A stretch of 48,720 nucleotides of DNA. Origin: Synergistaceae bacterium (GTDB lineage Bacteria > Synergistota > Synergistia > Synergistales > Aminobacteriaceae). The position numbers and the translations under genes are program-made. The notes under the pieces are model-generated. The model saw only the letters and a list, made by a program, of their open reading frames with translations. It ran no database searches and was not told the DNA's origin. The stretch covers positions 1 to 48,720 of the forward strand of contig JAFSUD010000091.1 in assembly GCA_017445405.1 (NCBI GenBank). The letters are read 5' to 3'. Shown here one piece after another: positions 1 to 7,200 of the stretch (position 1 is the stretch's first letter; each line of letters begins with the position of its first letter).

Positions 1-61
1 CTTTGAGCACCTGCAGTTTCCCGAAGGATTTCTTGAGGCCTTTAACGTCAATTAAGCTCAT
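1..61 (-). CDS. Amino-acid ABC transporter ATP-binding protein, N-terminus only (runs off the window)
   Basis: The first 20 codons read MSLIDVKGLKKSFGKLQVLK, the usual opening of a GlnQ/HisP-type ATPase of a polar amino-acid importer; the rest lies outside the window. A Shine-Dalgarno-like AAAGGCGG sits about 8 bases before the ATG. It lies downstream of the matching permease, separated from it by a broken duplicate of its own 5' end (62-204). The assignment rests on the N-terminal motif and the permease neighbour; the Walker motifs cannot be seen here. Confidence 0.75.
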   Translation of the reverse strand, partial: MSLIDVKGLKKSFGKLQVLK

Positions 62-204
62 GCAGATACCGCCTTTCTTGTGTGCGAAGCCCGAGCCGAC
101 AGTTCCGCAGGGCACGATGTGATAACAGCGATACTTTCTCCCTCATCAATAGAGAGATCTAGCACCTGCAGTTTCCCGAAGGACTTTCTGATTATTAAGC
201 TCAT
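62..204 (-). pseudogene. Truncated duplicate of the ABC ATPase 5' end (repeat locus A, period 143 bp)
   Basis: An ATG at 204 overlaps the permease stop as TAATG, the normal coupling of permease and ATPase. The reading frame resembles the ATPase start (MSLI...KSFGKLQVL, then DLSIDEGESIAVI) but loses nine bases near its start, runs out of frame just where the Walker A motif should begin, and stops directly before the intact ATPase start at 61. The last ~45 bases resemble the permease 3' end (FAHKK versus FAHRR). The unit is therefore the permease tail plus the ATPase head, duplicated in tandem and decayed. Confidence 0.75.
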
Positions 205-878
205 TATGCGGTCTCCCTTCTGTGCGCAAAGAAATCTGACAGCGCAAACAGTCCGTGAACTATGTATGCAAGCGCAAGGTAAATCAGCATTCCGATTATT
301 ATCGTTATCATCGGCTGCATGGTGCGTGATGCTATGTTGTTGATTACCCGCGTCAGGTCTGTGATTGAGACGTAGCCGACTACGCTAGTCCACTGAATCA
401 GGTTCACGACCGTAGACTGATAGACGGGTTTAGCGATTGTAATTACCTGCGGTAGAGTTACGAGCCTGAAGGCCTGCCACGCACTGAACCCAAGAGTCCG
501 GGCTGCCTCAACTTGGCCGTGATCCGTCGCACTGATTGAGGCGCGCAGTAACTCCGCAACATGAGCTGCAACATTCAGGGAGAATGTGATTATCGCTATC
601 GTTGCTGCCTCGAGACTCGAACGTGCAAACACGCCGTAATACATGAGCATCAAGAGCATCAAGACTGGCGATCCTCTGAGAATGACGATGTATATTTTTG
701 CGGGAATGTTCAGGATTCTGTGTCCTGACATTCTCAGCGCACACACAGCAGCCCCTAACAGCGTCCCGATTAACAGCGAGAACACCGAAATGTTGACCGT
801 AGCTCTTAAACCCTTAAGTATGGTCATGTAAGAACCGCCCTGAATAAGTATCCTGTAAAGTATTTCGTTCAGCGACAT
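204..878 (-). CDS. Polar amino-acid ABC transporter permease (HisM/GlnP type)
   Basis: The 224-residue inner-membrane protein has the BPD_transp_1 fold of polar amino-acid permeases. It opens with TILKGLRATVNISVFSLLIG and has the EAA loop EAARTLGFSAWQAFRLVTLPQ (about residues 123-143), which docks to the ATPase. Several hydrophobic segments are visible and the length is normal. A strong AAGGAGG lies 8 bases before the ATG. The gene comes after the secreted C39 peptidase, from which it is separated by four 102-bp repeats. The likely substrate is a polar amino acid; the exact one cannot be told. The two binding proteins upstream are the probable partners. Confidence 0.88.
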   Translation of the reverse strand: MSLNEILYRILIQGGSYMTILKGLRATVNISVFSLLIGTLLGAAVCALRMSGHRILNIPAKIYIVILRGSPVLMLLMLMYYGVFARSSLEAATIAIITFSLNVAAHVAELLRASISATDHGQVEAARTLGFSAWQAFRLVTLPQVITIAKPVYQSTVVNLIQWTSVVGYVSITDLTRVINNIASRTMQPMITIIIGMLIYLALAYIVHGLFALSDFFAHRRETA

Positions 879-895
879 GCTATATCCTCCTTATA

Positions 896-1303
896 GGTGC
901 GCAATGATAAACGGCTGGCTTCCGGCAGCATGTAGTAGCGGCTGTGCCATGCTCCGCGACCGAACCGCACGCATAAGAAACTCTCCCGCTGTTCATGGGT
1001 GCGCAACGATAAACGGCTGGCTTCCGGCAGCATGTAGTAGCGGCTGTGCCATGCTCCGCGACCGAACCGCACACAGCAGAACTTCTCCCGCTGTTCAATG
1101 GTGCGCAATGATAAACGGCTGGCTTCCGGCAGCATGTAGTAGCGGCTGTGCCATGCTCCGCGACCAAACCGCACGCAGCAAAACCTCTCCCGCTGTTCAA
1201 TGGTGCGCAATGATAAACGGCTGGCTTCCGGCAGCATGTAGTGGCAGCAGTGCCATGCTCCGCGACCAAACCGCACGCAGCAAAAACTCTCCCGCTGTTC
1301 ATG
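896..1303 (-). repeat. Four 102-bp tandem copies of the 3' end of the upstream C39-peptidase gene (repeat locus B)
   Basis: Units begin at 896, 998, 1100 and 1202, and the gene's own 3' end continues the phase at 1304, so the period is exactly 102 bp. Each unit resembles the last ~90 bases of the C39 gene (the segment coding for YMLPE...VAHP and the stop). The four units are nearly identical to each other but clearly diverged from the gene copy, with small insertions that put the conserved stretches out of frame. This suggests that one copy formed, diverged, and was then amplified. Long open frames across the array are by-products of the repeat. No promoter was seen inside it. Confidence 0.9.
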
Positions 1304-2027
1304 GGTGCGCAACGATGAACGGCTGGTCTCTCTGGTCTTCAGGAAGCATATAGTGGTCGAACCACATGTAGTAGAACCTCTCGCCGTTATTGACTGTGTA
1401 GCCGTCCTGCTGATGGTCTGACGTGTCGTAAGGGTCAACCATGATTAACACGTCATCAGCCTCTGACTCTGTGTTCATGGTGTCGTAGCCGATAATCACC
1501 CGCCAGTGTCCGCCGAACTCGACGTTCTCGACCAAAATCGGGACTCCTGCCTTCAGGTTATCCTGCACAAACTTCATGAAGCTCCCGTAATCCTCAAAGC
1601 GTTTGCTGCGGTGAATGCTGCTCTGAGTCTTCCAGCCGAGACGCTCAAAGAATGCGAGCATATCCTTCGGAGCAGTGCCTACTTCGGGCTTAGTCTTCAT
1701 CTCTCGCGCAAGAGCCATCTCGTCGTAGTCCTTCACGCCGTAATACCACAGCACAGTAAGCGCACTCGCAGGCCCGCAGGTGTTCTCCCTTGTCTGCTGG
1801 TACGTCGGGTAATTGCGGAGAATTATTCTGCTGTCAGTTGAGGCAGTCTCGTAGTAGTCCGTTGCTGTGTCAAAATACACTGATCCCTTGTGGTTAATCT
1901 CTGCAGGAGCTGATGATGCCCCCTCGCTCTTAACGTCCAGGCTCTCAGGATACGGAATGACTCTCACCGCACCGGAGCACGGCACGCACACAGCCATAAT
2001 CACAAGTGCTAACAATGCTTTCTTCAT
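1299..2027 (-). CDS. Secreted C39-like cysteine peptidase
   Basis: The 242-residue protein begins with a signal peptide (MKKALLALVIMAVCVPCSGA). A papain-like peptidase of the C39 type follows: the catalytic Cys is in ENTCGPASALTVLWYYG (about residues 82-98), the His in GGHWRVIIGYD, and the Asp in MVDPYD. Unlike the exporter's C39 domain it stands alone and is predicted to be periplasmic. Its ATG follows the stop of the preceding binding-protein gene without a gap, so it is in the operon. In this setting it may trim an exported peptide or process cell-wall or dietary peptides; neither is shown. Its 3' end has been copied four times just downstream. Confidence 0.8.
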   Translation of the reverse strand: MKKALLALVIMAVCVPCSGAVRVIPYPESLDVKSEGASSAPAEINHKGSVYFDTATDYYETASTDSRIILRNYPTYQQTRENTCGPASALTVLWYYGVKDYDEMALAREMKTKPEVGTAPKDMLAFFERLGWKTQSSIHRSKRFEDYGSFMKFVQDNLKAGVPILVENVEFGGHWRVIIGYDTMNTESEADDVLIMVDPYDTSDHQQDGYTVNNGERFYYMWFDHYMLPEDQRDQPFIVAHP

Positions 2028-2921
2028 TTACTCAGCCCTCCCGATAACTAGGTCAACATCCCATTCATAATACGGCTCAGACAGAATCACTCCGTCAACA
2101 GAATCCTTCATGAACTTCTTGCCCTTCGCCTTCTTGGGAGTCTTCATGCCTTCGGTGTTCCTGTACCAGAAAACTACATCCGCACGTTCTGACGCAAGCG
2201 CAGCACTTCTCCCTCCTGCGTCGACACTGATTAAGCGAATGTTCTTCTTGAGGCGGCGGCCTATCTCCGCAAGTATCGCTGTGTTGTAGCCTGCAGGTCT
2301 TCCGTCAGCTCCGATAAAGTCTATCGGCGGAAGGTCTCCCGTTACCGCTGCACGAATACTCTTTGCTCCCTTGAAGCCCGTGAACTCCACACGTTCAGGC
2401 TCTTCCGCTCCCAAGTCCGTAATGTAGTCTTTCTCCAAACGTTTTAGCGTCCCGTCCTTCTTCATTGCTGCGATTGCCTCGTTGAACTCCTTCTGCAGAG
2501 AGACATTCCCTCTCTTGAAGCCGAATGCTATTGTCGAGGGCATCATGTTGAGCGAAAACTCAATGTCATAGTTAGAGTTGTTGGCGAGAAGATACATTCC
2601 CACAGCCTGAGGAAGAACTATCTCGTCAAGTTTCTTCGAGCGCAACGCCATCTGCATAGACAGCAGGGAGTCGTAGAAGTGAATCACCCTTCGGGTCTTT
2701 ACCAGCTCTACAAGAAAGGCAGAGAGTCCGTCTTCCTCCATCCAGTCAGAATTTTCACTGATGAGCGGAGTCAAGGCCTTGCGCAAATCATCAAGTCCCT
2801 CCTGAAACTCCGACTCCGTAGTCCCGAGCCACGTAAGCGCACCTGAATGCACCGCATTAGCCCCATAGCACGCACCGCACATAATCATCACGGCCGCAAC
2901 TGCACACGCTAACTTCTTCAT
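2028..2921 (-). CDS. Periplasmic solute-binding protein with reversed lobe order (SBP_bac_3-like), second copy
   Basis: The protein has a signal sequence (MKKLACAVAAVMIMCG...) and about 297 residues. The first half resembles the second lobe of amino-acid binding proteins (FYDSLLSMQMAL, then FGFKRG and FNEAIAAMKKDGTL). The second half resembles the first lobe (VTGDLPPIDFIGADGRPAGYNTAILAEIGRRL, ERADVVFWY, LSEPYYEWDV). The ATG at 2921 overlaps the STAS stop as TGATGA and has a GGAGGT before it; a UUG three bases upstream is less likely. It is a paralogue of the protein at 4141-5007. Its likely role is ligand capture for the permease/ATPase pair. Confidence 0.75.
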   Translation of the reverse strand: MKKLACAVAAVMIMCGACYGANAVHSGALTWLGTTESEFQEGLDDLRKALTPLISENSDWMEEDGLSAFLVELVKTRRVIHFYDSLLSMQMALRSKKLDEIVLPQAVGMYLLANNSNYDIEFSLNMMPSTIAFGFKRGNVSLQKEFNEAIAAMKKDGTLKRLEKDYITDLGAEEPERVEFTGFKGAKSIRAAVTGDLPPIDFIGADGRPAGYNTAILAEIGRRLKKNIRLISVDAGGRSAALASERADVVFWYRNTEGMKTPKKAKGKKFMKDSVDGVILSEPYYEWDVDLVIGRAE

Positions 2922-3235
2922 CAATCATTACCTCCTGATACGTCAAATATCTGCGAGAAGCCCGTCAGGTCAAGAATACTCCTGACCTCATGACACACAT
3001 TCACCAGCTTCACGGGGAGCTTGTTCCTCTTGTGCATACTCAGAAGAACACGAAGCCCCGCGCTTGAGATGTATGCTAGCTTCTCACAGTCAAACACTAT
3101 ATTTCCCTGATTACCCGACAGCACTGCACTCAAAGCATCACTGAAATTATAGGCTGTCCTTGCGTCAATCCTTCCGTCAAGAATCAGCCTCAGCCCTTCT
3201 GGCTCATGAATCACGTTTACTGTCAGGCTGCTCAT
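2921..3235 (-). CDS. STAS-domain protein (anti-sigma-factor antagonist-like)
   Basis: The 104-residue single-domain protein matches the SpoIIAA/RsbV fold: LRLILDGRIDARTAYNF, then IVFDCEKLAYISSAGLRVLLS, in which the Ser of the SSAG motif is the usual phosphorylation site. Its ATG overlaps the stop of the RsbW-like gene as TAATG, which implies coupled translation of an ATPase/STAS pair. In known partner-switch systems the ATPase phosphorylates the STAS protein. No sigma factor or PP2C phosphatase gene is seen in the window, so the final target is unknown. Confidence 0.85.
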   Translation of the reverse strand: MSSLTVNVIHEPEGLRLILDGRIDARTAYNFSDALSAVLSGNQGNIVFDCEKLAYISSAGLRVLLSMHKRNKLPVKLVNVCHEVRSILDLTGFSQIFDVSGGND

Positions 3236-3861
3236 TACGCAAAATTCTTGTGAACTGCAAGCTCGACTCCGTCCCTCTTGACTCCGACCTCCACGTCATC
3301 GGCTATGTTCGCAATAATCGATTTCTCCAGCTCGTCCCAGTCGTCGGGATTATCTTCGCGCACGTTCGCAACGTCATTCTTGTACTTCTGCATTGACCAC
3401 AGGTACATTGCTTCTGACATGCCGAGACCGCTTACACCGGGCGAAGCATAGTTGAACATTGTAGTTCCGTACTCTGCCTGAAGCCTGAAGCTCTCCTCCA
3501 TGCCCCAGAGTCCAGCCTCGAAGATGCCGCGGATCTTCTCCATGATGCCGGTTCTTGCGGTGTTCTTTCCTGACGTGGAGACAGAGAGAATTTCCCTGCG
3601 CTTCATATAATCCATGTCAGACATTGCGGACAGATGGAGCGTGCAGTTTTTGCCCTCGTTCTCGATCCAGAACATGGCCTTGAAGTCTCCGGTGATTGCG
3701 CGGAGCATACTCATCATTTCCTCAGCGAGAAGCCGGAGATGAAATGCTTCCTTCCTGCCGAGACCTAATGCCTCTGCTGTCTTGTCCGTCAGGCTGAGTG
3801 CGTCATTAATGCCAGTGTCATTGTTAGTTACCCTAATTTTGCTGCTTATCATAATTTTCAC
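3235..3861 (-). CDS. RsbW-like ATPase (HATPase_c_2), probable anti-sigma/serine-kinase partner
   Basis: The N-terminal half of this 208-residue protein resembles anti-sigma regulatory ATPases: an LxEEMMSML helix (AFHLRLLAEEMMSMLRA, about residues 39-55) in the position of the N box, followed by a strand (TLHLSA). The G boxes are hard to see, so ATP binding may be degenerate. The start is GUG at 3861, overlapping the preceding stop as GTGA. It pairs with the STAS gene by a TAATG overlap. The first ~20 codons of this gene are part of duplication locus C and a decayed second copy of them lies at about 4090-4146. Confidence 0.6.
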   Translation of the reverse strand: MKIMISSKIRVTNNDTGINDALSLTDKTAEALGLGRKEAFHLRLLAEEMMSMLRAITGDFKAMFWIENEGKNCTLHLSAMSDMDYMKRREILSVSTSGKNTARTGIMEKIRGIFEAGLWGMEESFRLQAEYGTTMFNYASPGVSGLGMSEAMYLWSMQKYKNDVANVREDNPDDWDELEKSIIANIADDVEVGVKRDGVELAVHKNFA

Positions 3862-4140
3862 CTTTCTGTGCGGTATAGATTAAGTATGCTGTTCAGGATG
3901 TCCCGCCTGCTGGTCTCTGCTTTAGGAGGAGCTTTCCTGATGTGAATAAACTTGTGCCACTCATAATAAGGCTCAGAGATGATTATTCCGTCCGGGATGT
4001 CTGGCTGAGTCTCTGATGAAGTCCGCTCGCCCTGATGCAGGAGATGATGCCCCAGCTCCCATGTCTGCCTCCCAAGCACTAGTCTGCCTCCCAAGCACTA
4101 AGATTATCAGCTAACCTAATTTTACTGCTCGCCGTCATTT
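3858..4140 (-). pseudogene. Duplicate of the binding-protein 3' end plus the RsbW-like 5' end (repeat locus C, period 283 bp)
   Basis: The stop of this fragment (3858) and the stop of the intact binding protein (4141) are exactly 283 bases apart and lie in the same context. The copy keeps the C-terminal stretch IISEPYYEWHKFIHIRKAPP almost unchanged, has a 26-bp deletion after the GRAD codons that breaks frame, and carries upstream a decayed copy of the next gene's start (GUG-AAA-AUG..., reading SSKIRLADN against SSKIRVTNN). It may still be translated from a UUG or AUG, but as a fragment without a signal peptide. A nested 19-bp tandem repeat lies at 4063-4100. Confidence 0.85.
4063..4100. repeat. 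19-bp perfect tandem repeat nested in locus C
   Basis: Two exact adjacent copies of GTCTGCCTCCCAAGCACTA occur at 4063-4081 and 4082-4100. They sit at the join between the copied binding-protein segment and the copied RsbW-like start, so a second, smaller duplication took place inside or after the 283-bp event. Confidence 0.95.
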
Positions 4141-5007
4141 TCACCTTTCTGTGTTATATAGATTAAGTATGCTGTTCAGGATATTCCACCTGCTGGTCTC
4201 TGCTTTGGGAGGAGCTTTCCTGATGTGAATAAACTTGTGCCACTCATAATAAGGCTCAGAGATTATCACTCCGCCGGGAATGTCTGGCTGAGTCTGGGAT
4301 GAAGTATCGACCTCATACCAGAACACTACGTCCGCTCGCCCTGATGCAAGAGCTGCTGTCCTCGCTCCAGTGTCGACCTCCGCAAGCTCAATGTTCACGT
4401 GAAGCCTCCTGCCTATCTCCGCTAACACTGCAGTGTTGAATCCCGAAGGCGTTCCGTCCGGCGCGATGTAGTCAATAGGGGGAAGGTCGCCGGTAACTGC
4501 TGCCCTGATAGTCTGTGCTCCGGGAAACACGCTGAACTTCACAGGCTCATACTCGCCGGGCTTGGCCGTGTAGACTCCCTCGATCGCAGGGAGAGTCCAG
4601 TCCTCACGCATTGCCCTTATTGCTTCGCTGAACCTGTCCCGCAGCTCCTTGCTGTCCTCACGGAATCCGAATGCTAAACCCATTCCCCGAGACGGAAGAA
4701 CCAGAGTCGCCTCTGCCTGAGTGTTGACGCTTAACACATATTCTGCCACAGCTTCAGGGAGGACGGCTTGATGAATCTCTCCCGCATTCAACGCCATCTG
4801 CATAGCCGTCAATGTGTCGTAGAACTTCACGATTACCTGAAGACTCCCGTTTTTCGGCGCAAACGTCTTCTGCCATGCCTCGCCGAACTCTTCCTCTGTA
4901 GTGTTGAGCTTCGAGAGCAGACCGAGACGAATTACGCTCCTCTCTGCCGTGTGAACCAATGACGCAATCATCAGCACGCACATTACCGCGATTAATACCT
5001 TCTTCAT
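4141..5007 (-). CDS. Periplasmic solute-binding protein with reversed lobe order (SBP_bac_3-like), first copy
   Basis: The 288-residue protein has a signal peptide (MKKVLIAVMCVLMIASLVHTA). Residues ~55-135 match the later half of classical amino-acid binding proteins (FYDTLTAMQMALNAGEI, AEYVLSVN, LAFGFRED, SEAIRAMREDWTL). Residues ~165-275 match the earlier half (VTGDLPPIDYIAPDGTPSGFNTAVLAEIGRRL, ASGRADVVFWYE, IISEPYYEW). This looks like a circular permutation of the family. The ATG abuts the stop of the ABC exporter gene, with an AGGAGG inside that gene's end. The likely role is amino-acid or peptide capture in the periplasm. Confidence 0.75.
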   Translation of the reverse strand: MKKVLIAVMCVLMIASLVHTAERSVIRLGLLSKLNTTEEEFGEAWQKTFAPKNGSLQVIVKFYDTLTAMQMALNAGEIHQAVLPEAVAEYVLSVNTQAEATLVLPSRGMGLAFGFREDSKELRDRFSEAIRAMREDWTLPAIEGVYTAKPGEYEPVKFSVFPGAQTIRAAVTGDLPPIDYIAPDGTPSGFNTAVLAEIGRRLHVNIELAEVDTGARTAALASGRADVVFWYEVDTSSQTQPDIPGGVIISEPYYEWHKFIHIRKAPPKAETSRWNILNSILNLYNTER

Positions 5008-7188
5008 TTATTCCTCCTGTTTTCCGGACTGCTGGCGTTCAACTAGGGACGCAAACAGCCCTTTATTCTTCATGAGTTCGTCATAGCTACCTGACTCCGC
5101 AATCTTCCCGCCGTCAACAACAAGTATTCTTTCACAGTGCCTTACAGTTGAGAGCCGGTGCGCAATCACTATCCTTGTGCACTTCAGAGCGTCAAGTGAT
5201 TCACTCACAATCTTTTGCGTAATGTTGTCTAGGGCACTCGTCGCTTCATCGAACAGCAGAATTTTCGGCTTCGGAGCTATCGCGCGGGCTATGATGATTC
5301 TCTGCCTCTGGCCTCCTGAAATCGTCCCTGCTCCCTCGCTGATGAGGGTATTCATCTTCATGGGCATCTTCCTGATGTCGTCAGCTATTCCCGCCATCTC
5401 TGCAGCCTCCCACGCGTCGGACTCGGTCAGGTGAGGAGCGGATATTACTATGTTGCTGTAGATGCTCCCCTGAAATAGTCTGCTGTTCTGCATGACGCAC
5501 CCGATATTTCTTCTCAGTGCACGGAGATTCAGAGTCTTGATGTCTGTGCTGTCGTAGTAGATTACCCCGGACTCCGGAGTCTCGAACCCGAGCAGCAATC
5601 GCATCAACGTACTCTTTCCGCACCCTGACTTGCCGACTATTGCGACGTATTCTCCCGGCCTCACGCGGAACGATATTTTGTCGAGCACTAACGGAGTCTT
5701 AGGAGCATACCTGAAGCTGACGTTATTAACCTCGATTCCTCCTCTGACTCTTGCGGGAATCTTCCCCTGCGAGATTTCGGGCACTGCCTCAAGCACTGGA
5801 CGAATCATCTCGGCGAGCGGGCTTATTGCTGCCATCGACATAGTTACCGAGCACAGCATGATGAATGATGCTGACATGAGTCCGTATGACGCTGTGAAGG
5901 CCATGTAGTCCTCCGGCGGGACTCCTGCACTGCCCGCGGCCAAGTACAGCACGAACGTTCCCGCTAACGTAACTGCAGGCTGAATCGCATTCGTGAGCTT
6001 CAGGAACAGCGGAGGGTTGAACTCCAGCTTTGCGTCTTCACTGTAATGTTCTGCCCACTTCGAAAACGCCCTCTTCTCCGAACCTGACAGCCGGATTTTC
6101 TGAATGCCAGTCATCATCGCGTAAAGCATTCCGTATTCCTGAGCGTGAAGTTTTGTGCGGAGCTTGAGAAGCCGTGAATGCCCGAGCGTGAGAAGTGCCG
6201 TCAGGACAGAGAGAACCGCAACGATACCCAGCGCGGGAATGACCAGAGCAGGAGTGAACATGAATATCTGCTGAAGGTAGACGAGGCTCATTATTGCGGT
6301 GAGGCCTGCAGAGAAGATTACGTTTGCTCCCGACGTGCAGAGCATACTAGCTCCCGAGACTCTCTGGGCTAATTCTCCTGAAGAGTACTTGCTGAAGAAC
6401 TGTGCAGGAAGATTTATCACCCTCATCATGACAGCAGCGTTCATAGCAACATCGGCCTTCACCTGAATGCGTGAGAGGAGAAGCATTTTCGCGACGGTCA
6501 GCAGTGCTCCGGAGATTCCTGCTGCAGCCATGAAGACGAACAGCGGGACGAGTGCTCCCGCCTCCTTAGCGTGAACGTAGTGCGTGAAGATTATGCGCGT
6601 CAGGAAGGGCGAGACCATCGAGACGAGGATAACTGCCAGCGTAACGAGCGACATATATACGACATCATGAACTGACAGGCTCTTGGCTGCGAACTTCAGC
6701 AGGTCTTTCACGCCGAGCTTCTCAGCAGGAAGAGGACGGTAAAAGCATATTGCTTCAGTGTTGAGGTTATGCTGTGTCGACGAGTTCACCCGCACAGTCT
6801 TTCCAGTCTCGTAATCCCTGTAGGTGTAGCCCCTGTAGTCCGGCATGAGTGCGACATAATGTCCGCCCTTCGTCATCGCAAGGTAGACTCCTGATGCGTC
6901 GTGATACCACCCTTCCGTGAGATTCACTATCCTGCGCATTATCCCCAGAGTCCCGAAAATGTACTCAAGCTTCTCGTCGAGTCCGGCTTCTTCCTGTTCA
7001 GCCTGCTTCTTGAGGACTGACTCGGGAACGCTGAAGTATCCTGCTATCTCGGCGATTGCTCCGTCTGCATCCCGAGTAAATACCTTCCTGCCTGTTACTG
7101 CCTGCGTTATTGTTGTGAAGGCCTCAGAGAACGACTCATCATCAGCCTGAATCCTTGCGCGCAACTGTTCATCAAACCATCCCGGCAT
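5008..7188 (-). CDS. NHLM/NHLP-type bacteriocin export ABC transporter (second exporter subunit)
   Basis: The 726-residue protein has an N-terminal soluble region (~170 residues), an ABC_membrane domain with about six TM segments (~180-460) and an ATPase domain: Walker A VGKSGCGKST (~512), signature SGGQRQR, Walker B ILLFDEATSALD, and an IAHRLSTV switch His. There is no C39 peptidase. This layout, following a peptidase-containing exporter and a Nif11-type precursor, matches the second ABC protein of NHLM-type export systems. RBS AGGAGG precedes the ATG. It probably works with the protein at 7201-9372 in peptide export. Confidence 0.88.
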   Translation of the reverse strand: MPGWFDEQLRARIQADDESFSEAFTTITQAVTGRKVFTRDADGAIAEIAGYFSVPESVLKKQAEQEEAGLDEKLEYIFGTLGIMRRIVNLTEGWYHDASGVYLAMTKGGHYVALMPDYRGYTYRDYETGKTVRVNSSTQHNLNTEAICFYRPLPAEKLGVKDLLKFAAKSLSVHDVVYMSLVTLAVILVSMVSPFLTRIIFTHYVHAKEAGALVPLFVFMAAAGISGALLTVAKMLLLSRIQVKADVAMNAAVMMRVINLPAQFFSKYSSGELAQRVSGASMLCTSGANVIFSAGLTAIMSLVYLQQIFMFTPALVIPALGIVAVLSVLTALLTLGHSRLLKLRTKLHAQEYGMLYAMMTGIQKIRLSGSEKRAFSKWAEHYSEDAKLEFNPPLFLKLTNAIQPAVTLAGTFVLYLAAGSAGVPPEDYMAFTASYGLMSASFIMLCSVTMSMAAISPLAEMIRPVLEAVPEISQGKIPARVRGGIEVNNVSFRYAPKTPLVLDKISFRVRPGEYVAIVGKSGCGKSTLMRLLLGFETPESGVIYYDSTDIKTLNLRALRRNIGCVMQNSRLFQGSIYSNIVISAPHLTESDAWEAAEMAGIADDIRKMPMKMNTLISEGAGTISGGQRQRIIIARAIAPKPKILLFDEATSALDNITQKIVSESLDALKCTRIVIAHRLSTVRHCERILVVDGGKIAESGSYDELMKNKGLFASLVERQQSGKQEE

Positions 7189-7200
7189 TTCTGAGTCCTC

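Noticed and set aside
896..1303. CRISPR array
   Set aside because: The units are contiguous 102-bp repeats with no spacers and no cas genes nearby.
869..1438. Long open frames on both strands across 869-1438 (up to ~190 codons)
   Set aside because: They come from the 102-bp repeat, whose length is a multiple of three; the content copies the C39-gene end out of frame and there is no start context.
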